From SYOC01 sp035575235 (lineage in GTDB: Bacteria; Desulfobacterota; Binatia; Bin18), in NCBI GenBank assembly GCA_035575235.1, contig DATLYA010000158.1, positions 1 through 17,879 on the forward strand: a DNA stretch of 17,879 nucleotides, in the 5' to 3' direction. Made by a program: the position numbers and the translations under genes. Of the stretch, positions 7,621-14,191 are shown one piece after another. Under the pieces are notes generated by a model that did no database searches, was not told the DNA's origin, and was given only the letters and a program-made list of their open reading frames with translations. Numbering within the stretch: the first letter of the stretch is position 1; each line of letters opens with the position of its first letter.

Positions 7621-8541
7621 TCAGTTTGCGGCTCCATCCATGGCGACCTCCGTCAGCACGCCGTAATGATCCGACGGCCAGAGCGTGCGACCATCAGGGA
7701 GCCGATGCGGCGTATTCAACACTACTCGACTTGACACTACCTTGCCAGGGACCTTTTGCCCGGGCGCGAGAAAGAGATAATCCACGCGGCGAAAAGCCGT
7801 CGACCGCGGAGCATACACCCATTGCCACACGGTTAACCCAGCGTCTGTAGGGTTCGCCTGGCGAAAGGTATCAATCAGACCAGCCTGTTGCGTCAACGTC
7901 GTGATCGCCGGGGAATTTTCCCGGGCGTTAAAATCCCCCATTAAAAACAATGGCAAGGAGTTAGTTTTTTGTTGCAGCACCTCCATAATGTATTTGCTCT
8001 GGCATACATCGCCGGAAATATGCGTAGAGCAGACCGGCAACGCTCCCCATGGAGTCTCTAGCTCGGCGCACAGAAGCACTCGTGGATCGGTAAAGCGTCC
8101 ACAGCGCGGCAAATCGTAAGCGCGCCACGAGGCGATCGGAAAGCGGCTGACGATAGCAGGCCCCTCGGTAAAGTTCATCACCCAGTTGGTGAGGGAGTTG
8201 ATGATCTCACTCGTAAACAAACGAAAGCTGGCCGGAGCATAAATGTAATGAAAGCCGAGCTGCTGAGCGAGCCGCTCGGCCACATTGCCCCGGCCTTTTC
8301 CAGTCGACGCTTCTTGCAAGCCGATGATATCAGGCTGCAAAGCGCGCAACTCCTCGACCGTCATATCTAAGCGGCGGTCAAGATCTTGCCCGTTCCCGCT
8401 CAATCCAGAAAACACTCCACCGTGCAGTAAATTAAACGTGAGACAACGAAGGGAGGAGGATTGTTGCGTCATAGTGATGGCATTGGCCTTTGTTGGCACA
8501 AGGGCAAAGAGGCAGGAGACGAAGAGAGCAAGCACTGGCAT
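7621..8541 (-). CDS. Exported endonuclease/exonuclease/phosphatase (EEP) family protein
   Basis: A 306-residue protein with a signal peptide (about 1-21, cleavage after TKANA) and a complete EEP metallo-phosphodiesterase domain. Catalytic landmarks are Asn37 in LTFNLLHG, Glu77 in IGLQEA, His174 in STHISG, Asp203/Asn205 in GDFNAREN, Asp254 in RVDYLFL, and Asp291/His292 in WPSDHYGVL. Export plus this pattern suggests a secreted or periplasmic phosphodiesterase such as a sphingomyelinase C-like or nuclease-like enzyme; the substrate is not decidable. The frame is open upstream to an ATG at 8604, but ATG 8541 has AAGGA at 7-base spacing (and AGGAGG slightly further) and starts exactly at the signal peptide. 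It lies 48 bases upstream of the candidate selenoprotein on the same strand and may be cotranscribed. Confidence 0.9.
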   Translation of the reverse strand: MPVLALFVSCLFALVPTKANAITMTQQSSSLRCLTFNLLHGGVFSGLSGNGQDLDRRLDMTVEELRALQPDIIGLQEASTGKGRGNVAERLAQQLGFHYIYAPASFRLFTSEIINSLTNWVMNFTEGPAIVSRFPIASWRAYDLPRCGRFTDPRVLLCAELETPWGALPVCSTHISGDVCQSKYIMEVLQQKTNSLPLFLMGDFNARENSPAITTLTQQAGLIDTFRQANPTDAGLTVWQWVYAPRSTAFRRVDYLFLAPGQKVPGKVVSSRVVLNTPHRLPDGRTLWPSDHYGVLTEVAMDGAAN

Positions 8542-8624
8542 GCTGAATTCCTTCCTCCTCTTTGCAAGCGAGACTAAAGAAATATGACGAAAGGAGGTCC
8601 TCATGCCACTCTCTATCCCATATC

Positions 8625-8706
8625 GCTCTTAGCTGTTAGCTTTTAGCAGACACAGTCAGGCCCGAGTTTGGCCACTAGCTAAGAGCTAAAGGCGAACAGC
8701 TCTTAG
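8625..8706. repeat. Tandem 7-base repeats in inverted orientation (GCTnTTA type)
   Basis: On plus, GCTCTTA, GCTGTTA and GCTTTTA run in tandem (8625-8645). About 35 bases later the reverse-complement type appears as TAAGAGC, TAAAGGC, GAACAGC (8680-8700), ending in TCTTAG. The two arms can fold into an imperfect hairpin. The right arm overlaps the last codons of the Nudix gene, whose stop is at 8703-8705. Together with unremarkable flanks it fills the 161-base gap between the EEP and Nudix genes; no gene is seen there. Confidence 0.65.
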
Positions 8707-9434
8707 AGCACCTCAACATTCATCGGACTCCGTCGGGTAAATGTATAGAGCGTTGCCGGCCGGTGAGCGCCGCGGCGGGTTTTCTGCAGCGGTTTGAGCA
8801 ACCCTAAAGCGAGAATTTTACGCCGGAAGTTCCGACGGTCGAGTTTCTCATGCAAAATGACCTCGTAGATCGCCTGCAGTTCCGCCAGGGTAAATTCACG
8901 CGGCAGCAAACTATACACAATGTTAGTGTAGCCTAACTTTGCCTGCAAACGCTGCAACGCATATGCGGCAATCTCATTATGATCGTAGGCAAGTGGGGGC
9001 AATGACCGCACGGGAAACCATCCCACATCGGCATACTTCTCGCCGCTGCGCAGCTCATGCGCAAGATGCGGCACCAGAGCAAAATAGGCGACTGCCACGG
9101 TATGCGCGGTGGGATCACGCCGCGCATCGCCAAAAGTGTAGAGTTGCTCCAGATAAAGATCCTGCACGCCCGTTTTTTCATACAACTCACGGCGCGCCGC
9201 CTCATCAAGTGACTCCCCTACGTGCACGAGCCCGCCCGGAAACGCCCAGCGTCCGGCAAACGGTCCCTTTTTGATCTTTACCAGCAGCGTCTTCAGTTCC
9301 TTGTCCGCGATCGTGAACAACACAGCATCAACCGCAACACGAGGATAGGTCTGCGTCGCCAGATCGCGAGCAGCCGTATTCATATCGCTTTCAGGCAAAT
9401 GTGCGCGATAAAAGGTCGCAGGACAAAGTGTCAT
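8703..9434 (-). CDS. NrtR-like Nudix-domain transcriptional regulator (or Nudix hydrolase)
   Basis: A 243-residue protein with an N-terminal Nudix domain (about 32-160) and a C-terminal winged-helix region (about 165-230; REFTLAELQAIYEVILHEKLDRRNFRRKIL...GLLKP), the layout of NrtR, the Nudix-related repressor of NAD genes that responds to ADP-ribose or related ligands. The Nudix box spans Gly68-Val90 and is nearly complete (G-x5-E74-x7-R82-E83-L-x-E86-K87-x-G-V), but the last Glu of the REUxEE core is Lys87. Loss of this metal ligand fits a ligand-binding regulator more than an efficient hydrolase. It lies 69 bases downstream of nadA on the same strand, so it probably shares the nadA transcript and could control it. 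AAAGG eight bases before the ATG supports this start; Met18 is an alternative. Confidence 0.82.
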   Translation of the reverse strand: MTLCPATFYRAHLPESDMNTAARDLATQTYPRVAVDAVLFTIADKELKTLLVKIKKGPFAGRWAFPGGLVHVGESLDEAARRELYEKTGVQDLYLEQLYTFGDARRDPTAHTVAVAYFALVPHLAHELRSGEKYADVGWFPVRSLPPLAYDHNEIAAYALQRLQAKLGYTNIVYSLLPREFTLAELQAIYEVILHEKLDRRNFRRKILALGLLKPLQKTRRGAHRPATLYTFTRRSPMNVEVL

Positions 9435-9458
9435 AGATCAACCTTTCAGAGAAGCCCC

Positions 9459-9498
9459 TGCTCCGTTTCCCCGCTTCCCCGTTGCTCCGATTCCCCCT
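9459..9498. repeat. Tandem 8-base repeats, five units
   Basis: TGCTCCGT, TTCCCCGC, TTCCCCGT, TGCTCCGA and TTCCCCCT follow each other without gaps in the 69-base nadA-Nudix spacer. Units alternate between two related forms. On the transcribed (minus) strand this is purine-rich. It is similar in layout to the 7-base arrays elsewhere in the window. Confidence 0.55.
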
Positions 9499-9503
9499 CC
9501 GCT

Positions 9504-10511
9504 TCACGCGCTCAACTCCAGCATGCGGTCCAATGAGCGCTCGGCGCCAACACGCACGTCTTCAGGAAGGGTAATTTCGTACTGCATCTTGCGCAACGAA
9601 TTGAGCACGCCACCCAGCGTGATCATCTTCATAAACGCACAGAGCTTGCAGCTTTTGTAGAATTTCTTTTCCGGCGCTTCAAGCAACAAGCGATCTGAGA
9701 GTCCACACTCGGTAACAATCAGAAACTCCTGAGCAGGACTTTCTTTGGCGTAGCGCATCATGGCGCTGGTTGAAAGCACGGCGTCAGCCAGTTTGATCAC
9801 GTCTTCACGGCATTCAGGATGCACGAGCACCTTCACGTGCGGCAGATGCTTGCGCACGGCGAGAATCTGTTCCGGGGTGATCTGGTGATGCACGTAGCAA
9901 TTCCCTTCCCACGCGAGAATCGTCTTGGTCGTGTGACTTTGAACATAACGCGCAAGATTTTCATCCGGTACGAACAGAATATGTTGACTCTCGAGGGCGT
10001 TCACAATTTGTATAGCATTCGCTGAGGTGACACACACATCGGACTCGGCCTTCACATCCGCCGTCGTATTGACATAGCAGGCGACCTGAAGGTCAGGATA
10101 CGCCTTGCGTAACTCCTCTTTGCGTTCGGCCAGCGCTTCAGCAGTAATGCTTTCCGATAAAGAACACCCGGCGCGCAAATCCGGCAACAGCACAGTCCGT
10201 TCCGGATTCACAATTTTGGCGGTCTCAGCCATGAAATGCACGCCACAGAAGACAATCATATCCGAGTCTACTTTTTTTGCGGCGCGCGCTAACTCCAGCG
10301 AATCGCCGATAAAATCCGCCACCTCGAAGATTTCTGGCCGTTGATAATTATGCGCCAACACTACGGCGTTCCGCTGTTTCTTGAGCGCCTTGATCTCACG
10401 GATCTGGTCGGCGTACTGTACACACGCCTCGACCGTGTATCCACTGTCGAGCTGCGCCAGGTGTTCATAGAGTTGCTGCGGAGACTTTTCTCCGCCATAT
10501 ACAGCGTTCAT
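9504..10511 (-). CDS. nadA: Quinolinate synthase NadA
   Basis: A 335-residue quinolinate synthase, which condenses iminoaspartate with dihydroxyacetone phosphate to quinolinate in de novo NAD synthesis, using an oxygen-sensitive [4Fe-4S] cluster. Family motifs: VVLAHNYQRPEI, FIGDSLELARAA, FCGVHFMAETAKIV, LLPDLRAGCSLSES, YVNTTADVKAESDVCVTSANA, GNCYVHHQ, VHPEC and CKLCAFMKMITL. By spacing, the cluster ligands are Cys116, Cys205 and Cys291, the three Cys conserved in the family. The start has a GGGGAG site upstream, a near-consensus promoter and a palindrome. No nadB or nadC is in the window. The Nudix/winged-helix gene follows directly and is a likely regulator. Confidence 0.96.
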   Translation of the reverse strand: MNAVYGGEKSPQQLYEHLAQLDSGYTVEACVQYADQIREIKALKKQRNAVVLAHNYQRPEIFEVADFIGDSLELARAAKKVDSDMIVFCGVHFMAETAKIVNPERTVLLPDLRAGCSLSESITAEALAERKEELRKAYPDLQVACYVNTTADVKAESDVCVTSANAIQIVNALESQHILFVPDENLARYVQSHTTKTILAWEGNCYVHHQITPEQILAVRKHLPHVKVLVHPECREDVIKLADAVLSTSAMMRYAKESPAQEFLIVTECGLSDRLLLEAPEKKFYKSCKLCAFMKMITLGGVLNSLRKMQYEITLPEDVRVGAERSLDRMLELSA

Positions 10512-10528
10512 ATCGTTCTCCCCGGAGA

Positions 10529-10555
10529 TACTTTGCGTATTTTTGACGCATAGTA
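10529..10555. promoter_or_regulatory. Palindromic operator candidate over the nadA -10 region
   Basis: Arms TACTTTGCGT (10529-10538) and ACGCATAGTA (10546-10555) are inverted repeats with 9 of 10 matches around a 7-base AT-rich spacer. One arm contains the -10 hexamer and the centre lies on the expected transcription start, a placement typical of a repressor operator. The NrtR-like protein encoded downstream is the obvious candidate ligand, but its binding motif is not established here. Confidence 0.55.
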
Positions 10556-10578
10556 GGGCTTGCGCCTCTTGCTGTCAA
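10550..10578 (-). promoter_or_regulatory. Sigma-70 promoter of nadA
   Basis: On the minus strand a perfect -35 TTGACA (10573-10578) is separated by 17 bases from TACTAT (10550-10555). Transcription would start near 10543, about 30 bases before the nadA ATG, leaving a short leader with its ribosome site. It is the best housekeeping-type promoter in the window. Confidence 0.8.
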
Positions 10579-10651
10579 GAAGTGCAGGGGTTCGCGGGCA
10601 ACATCCGTCGTCGCCTCGTGCATGCCTGAGGGGAAGACGACCTCTGTTCGT

Positions 10652-10820
10652 ACTAAGGATTACAGGACAAAACTTTCTTGCCAATTGGAACAGGAGGCTG
10701 TCCTTGCGAGGAGCGGCAGCGACGAAGCAATCTCTGGGTTTGGACAAAGATTGCTTCGCTCCGCTCGCAATGACAGGCGCCTGCCCTAGCGCCCGAGAGT
10801 TTTGTCTCAAAGTCCTAAGG
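10652..10820. mobile_element. MITE-like palindromic element with an internal REP hairpin, non-coding
   Basis: Outer imperfect inverted repeats begin ACTAAGGATTACAGGACAAA (10652-10674) and end as the complement-type AGTTTTGTCTCAAAGTCCTA (10798-10820). Inside is a long hairpin. The left arm, about 10701-10733, contains GCGAGGAGCGGCAGCGACGA then AGCAATCT; the right arm, 10748-10775, reads AGATTGCTTCGCTCC then GCTCGCAATGACA. The inner part matches the GCAATC/GATTGCTTCG repeat scattered through many bacterial genomes. It fills much of the 323-base gap between the ATP-grasp gene and nadA; the rest of the gap holds the nadA promoter, and I see no gene. No transposase is present; target-site duplications were not resolved. 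Confidence 0.6.
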
Positions 10821-10834
10821 CAAGTGGGGCTCAA

Positions 10835-11788
10835 CTACTCTTCAGATCGACTCTCAACAAAAATCCGCTGACCAAGCTCCACACGGTCCCGCGCTGAGAG
10901 TTCAGGGCTCACATATTGTTCCGCTCGGGCAATCAGTGGACGGAGACCGCGGCGGTTGGCGAGTTGAATGGATAAGCCAGGGCGGGCGTTTAATTCTAGT
11001 ACGACCGGTCCGCGGTCTGCATCTAACACGAGATCGACCCCAAGATAGCCAATCGCCACCGCATCCGCGCAGCGGGCGGCGGTGAGAAGCACTTCGTCCC
11101 AGCGAGGGATTTGGATATCGAGTAAAGGGCGCTCAGTATCGGGATGAACCTCAATCCAGCGCTTGCCAAGCACGGCGGCGGTTGTTTTCCCGCAGAGAAG
11201 ATCAATGCCGACGCCGATCCCTCCCACGTGCAGATTCGCGCGTCCATTGGACGCCTGAGTCGCGAGCCGCACCATCGCCAGCAGCGGCACGCCACAGAAC
11301 ACTAAGATGCGGATATCGGGCAACCCGCGAAAGCTTAACCGCGCCAACGTCGGGTGCCCGTGCAAGCGCTGCTCGATTAACACCTCATCGTAGCGTTGAT
11401 TTAAAGAAAACACGCCGCCGAGAATGTCGGACAAATGGCTTTCGAGCTGCCGCGCTGCTACGCGTTGTCCGTTCGACGTCATGAACCACCTGTCTCTCCG
11501 CTCAGTCACAACAACAATGCCTTCTCCTCCTGCTCCTTGCGCCGGCTTCACCACGAATTCCGGCCACGCGCGTGATTCATCCGCAAAGCGTCGGATGTCA
11601 TACGGCGAGCGGTACACTGCCAACGTGTTCGCCACCGGCGCGCCGATGGCGGATAGTGCTTCTTTGGTCTTGACCTTGTGATCGACAAGAGGGAAAAGCG
11701 AACGCGGATTGTAACGCGCCAGCAGCTCCTGGTTCCGCCGATTGATGCCGAGCATCTGCTGAGAGAGGAGCCGTAATGCGCGAATCAT
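10835..11788 (-). CDS. RimK-related alpha-L-glutamate ligase-like ATP-grasp protein
   Basis: A 317-residue ATP-grasp protein of the RimK-related type that pairs with a 7TM inactive transglutaminase. The ATP-binding features are WPEFVVKPAQGAGGEGIVVV (Lys81 and a Gly-rich loop at 85-90), an EQRL linker strand, LPDIRILVFCGVPLLAMVRL, and the metal-binding VVLELNARPG (262-271, Glu265 and Asn267). ATP-grasp ligases of this group join a carboxylate to an amine through an acyl-phosphate; the RimK branch adds glutamate to peptides or proteins. The actual substrate here is unknown. The ATG overlaps the stop of the upstream transglutaminase-like gene in an ATGA, so the two are translationally coupled and probably act together. 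The zinc-protease-like third partner seen next to this pair in some proteobacteria is absent. Confidence 0.88.
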   Translation of the reverse strand: MIRALRLLSQQMLGINRRNQELLARYNPRSLFPLVDHKVKTKEALSAIGAPVANTLAVYRSPYDIRRFADESRAWPEFVVKPAQGAGGEGIVVVTERRDRWFMTSNGQRVAARQLESHLSDILGGVFSLNQRYDEVLIEQRLHGHPTLARLSFRGLPDIRILVFCGVPLLAMVRLATQASNGRANLHVGGIGVGIDLLCGKTTAAVLGKRWIEVHPDTERPLLDIQIPRWDEVLLTAARCADAVAIGYLGVDLVLDADRGPVVLELNARPGLSIQLANRRGLRPLIARAEQYVSPELSARDRVELGQRIFVESRSEE

Positions 11789-14040
11789 CCAACGGACGCC
11801 TTGCGGCGGAGTTCGGTGGCAGGGGCCGCCTCTGGTTGCCGCAGCACGCCATAAAACCGCAGGTATTCAACCAAGCGCAGGCCACGCCAGCGACCCAGGA
11901 GCAGTTCAACGATAATGACGCCCACGAGCATCTCAGGAAAAGTGAGCACAAATGGTTTCAATCCGGTCTCTTCAATTCCGATGTAGGAACAGGTCGCCAC
12001 AAGCAGTGTATTAAAGGTTAAGCGGAAGGCTTCTCCCGTACCCCGCTCCAGCTGCGTATTGGTGAAGTTTTCAATCGTGTTCGCCATAATCACCATAGGA
12101 AATATGCTCGCGTGCAATAAGGCCCCAATGCCTAACGCCGCGCCTAATACAGTCAGCCCCACCATACTGACGGCAACAACAGCGATGAGGATGGCGACTC
12201 GTGATACTAAATGCAGCCGCAACCGTTGCAACACCAAGCGTAACCCAGCGCCAAGCCCGACGATGATGACGAAGACAAGCAGTCCCCAGCCTAACCCAGT
12301 GGTAAGAAACGCCAGGGACAGTAACATCGGCGAGAACGTGCCAAAGGTCTCCAGACCGATGACGTTACGAATAATAACGAGAAAGAACGCGATGAGCGGC
12401 AGCGCCAAAATGAGATTCAGCGCAGGCAGCGGCACCTGTGAGCGCACGGCTACTGTCCATAAACCAACCACGCACCGCCGCCACCAGGAGAGTCGCGCCA
12501 CAGTATCCGCTGTCAGCACTATTGCCTGAGTGTGTTGTTGAGCCGCACTCTCCGCTATTGAAGCTCTCCCATGCAAGTGTACACGGGCGATCTCCCATAA
12601 ACGGCTGAGGTCGGCTTCCTGTTGGGCTAACACTAACTCTTTTGGTTTGAGCAAACGCAGCAGTACAGAGCCAAGCACCAGCGCTGTAGGGCGGGCAAAC
12701 CTCCCGGCCAGCACGATGTGTAAATTATTGAGTTGTACGCCTGTCTCCCCTTGCTTGAGCAACGCGTAGAGGCCATCAATATCCCGTGAGTGAATGAGTA
12801 AGAGAGTAGCCTCACGAATCAGCGTCATATTGTTGCTTATTAACGATTGTAGGTAATGTTCGCGCAAAGAGCTTGACTCAATATCAGCGCTCAGTAAGGC
12901 TACGTTGATTTGATTATCCTGCGCTGCCGCGACAATTTGATCGACAACGCTTTGGGGAATGGCCTCGTCATTGATCAGTACGACATTGGCGATGGGATGA
13001 TCGACATAAGCAGCGATAGTATGCAGGTGTTCGCTCTCATAGCGAGACCCTGTCTGATGTCTTTTATGGGATGGCGGGGTCGGCTGCTCCGTGGCCAATG
13101 CTTCACTGCGCGTCACCTGGCGAATCGCGAACATATATTCGACCGGCGCGTGGCGCGTATGGATCAGGAGCGGCAGATCATTACGATAGAGCGCCAGGTA
13201 AGTGTTGGGCAGCCAGGCAAAATGTCCGCCAGCGGGGTCCATAGGAACCCAGACGTCTCCTATTAGCGCCTCCACCCACGAGATCGTGGTCCGCTTCTTC
13301 GTCGTATCGCCAAGGCGGATGCCTCCTACAATACGCGCGGGCACGCCAACAGCGCGCAGCAGCGCTACTAAAGCACGAGTTTTGCCGGTGCGGTTGCCTC
13401 GCCCGGCTGTCAGCACAGACAGCGCATCCTCTTTGCCGCCGTCGTCTGAGGCTGCCGGTAGGCTCTCTACATAGGCATGAAGAGATTGCGCGACTGCGCC
13501 GAGCGTCGTTTTTCCCCGGAGCAACTGCCTCGCGCGACTGCGCACTCGCGCCGAGTTGCTCTGAATTAACGGAGACGATAAGAGATAGCGTCTCCACTCC
13601 AGGGCAATTCCCTGTGGCGGAAAAGGCGCTATGGGCAGTTTACTGCGCGCGTCGGCAATCTGGACGGTGTATTCATAGACCAGTTGCGTCGGAGCAGCGG
13701 CAGCATCGGTAATGAACCAGTGACCCCAGAGATTCAACCCATCGGCTTCTTCTCGATACGATGCGCCAGTAACGCTTGCACGGCGCGACAGCACGCTCTG
13801 CCGTCCATCAGATAAGGGCAAAAGCATTTGCACATGACTGCCGGCGGCGGGCTTGGGTAGCGCTATGCTAACCGTAATTTTCCAATAGGCAGTCGCGGGA
13901 TACGCAGGAGACTCTGCACGCCGTGGCGTCTCTGGAGTAGTGAGGGCGTCCTCCGTGCTGAAGATCGGCTCTTCATCTTGAGCCAGACACGTGGACAGGA
14001 GCATTGCCCACCAGAAGAGGCAGAGAAGATAGCGCCGCAT
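11785..14040 (-). CDS. Inactive transglutaminase-like protein fused to 7 transmembrane helices
   Basis: A 751-residue protein. A signal peptide or anchor (about 1-20) is followed by an extracytoplasmic part with a transglutaminase-like core (about 205-275) and a C-terminal block of about seven helices (about 538-715). In the core, the catalytic Cys region reads GNRTGKTRALVALLRAVGVPAR with no Cys, and the His position reads ISWVEALIGDVWVPMDPAGG with Ser before Trp; only the Asp is kept. This is the pattern of the known family of inactive transglutaminases fused to 7TM, so degeneration is a family trait. It is coupled to the ATP-grasp gene by a four-base overlap. A sensor, scaffold or transporter for the ligase substrate or product is possible; function is unknown. 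No Shine-Dalgarno sequence precedes the ATG. Confidence 0.87.
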   Translation of the reverse strand: MRRYLLCLFWWAMLLSTCLAQDEEPIFSTEDALTTPETPRRAESPAYPATAYWKITVSIALPKPAAGSHVQMLLPLSDGRQSVLSRRASVTGASYREEADGLNLWGHWFITDAAAAPTQLVYEYTVQIADARSKLPIAPFPPQGIALEWRRYLLSSPLIQSNSARVRSRARQLLRGKTTLGAVAQSLHAYVESLPAASDDGGKEDALSVLTAGRGNRTGKTRALVALLRAVGVPARIVGGIRLGDTTKKRTTISWVEALIGDVWVPMDPAGGHFAWLPNTYLALYRNDLPLLIHTRHAPVEYMFAIRQVTRSEALATEQPTPPSHKRHQTGSRYESEHLHTIAAYVDHPIANVVLINDEAIPQSVVDQIVAAAQDNQINVALLSADIESSSLREHYLQSLISNNMTLIREATLLLIHSRDIDGLYALLKQGETGVQLNNLHIVLAGRFARPTALVLGSVLLRLLKPKELVLAQQEADLSRLWEIARVHLHGRASIAESAAQQHTQAIVLTADTVARLSWWRRCVVGLWTVAVRSQVPLPALNLILALPLIAFFLVIIRNVIGLETFGTFSPMLLSLAFLTTGLGWGLLVFVIIVGLGAGLRLVLQRLRLHLVSRVAILIAVVAVSMVGLTVLGAALGIGALLHASIFPMVIMANTIENFTNTQLERGTGEAFRLTFNTLLVATCSYIGIEETGLKPFVLTFPEMLVGVIIVELLLGRWRGLRLVEYLRFYGVLRQPEAAPATELRRKASVG

Positions 14041-14070
14041 GAGAGGAGGAAACCAGTAATAAACTGTGCT

Positions 14071-14099
14071 ATCCTAGGGAGAAAATAAAGCGAGCGCAA
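14071..14099 (-). promoter_or_regulatory. Possible sigma-70 promoter of the 7TM transglutaminase/ligase pair
   Basis: On minus, TTGCGC (14094-14099), a 17-base spacer and TAGGAT (14071-14076) form a moderate promoter about 30 bases before the start codon. Matches are partial (3/6 and 4/6), so this is a candidate only. Confidence 0.35.
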
Positions 14100-14135
14100 G
14101 GAAATCCACTACACCGCTCCTACCCGCTCCTTGCG
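14095..14135. repeat. Inverted repeat between the divergent 7TM and radical SAM genes
   Basis: CGCAAGGA (14095-14102) and TCCTTGCG (14128-14135) are perfect 8-base inverted arms, 25 bases apart. They overlap the candidate -35 boxes of both divergent promoters. Either a regulatory dyad or a REP remnant is possible. The 151-base gap has no gene. Confidence 0.45.
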
Positions 14136-14160
14136 TATCCGTTGAACCTTCTTGTATATT
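14131..14160 (+). promoter_or_regulatory. Possible sigma-70 promoter of the radical SAM/RNase E/G genes
   Basis: TTGCGT (14131-14136), an 18-base spacer and TATATT (14155-14160, 5 of 6 to consensus) lie just upstream of the GTG at 14192. The spacing and -10 are good, the -35 is weak. Confidence 0.4.
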
Positions 14161-14191
14161 TGGGCCTCGTACTTATAGGAAACCATTAAAA

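Noticed and set aside
8542..8604. Upstream start of the EEP protein at 8604
   Set aside because: It would bury the signal peptide behind 21 residues and has no ribosome site; ATG 8541 has a strong one.
12059..12529. 156-codon open frame on plus, opposite the 7TM transglutaminase gene
   Set aside because: The composition (Thr/Met/Arg-rich, no domain) is what the complement of a membrane-protein gene gives; the minus frame has clear family features.
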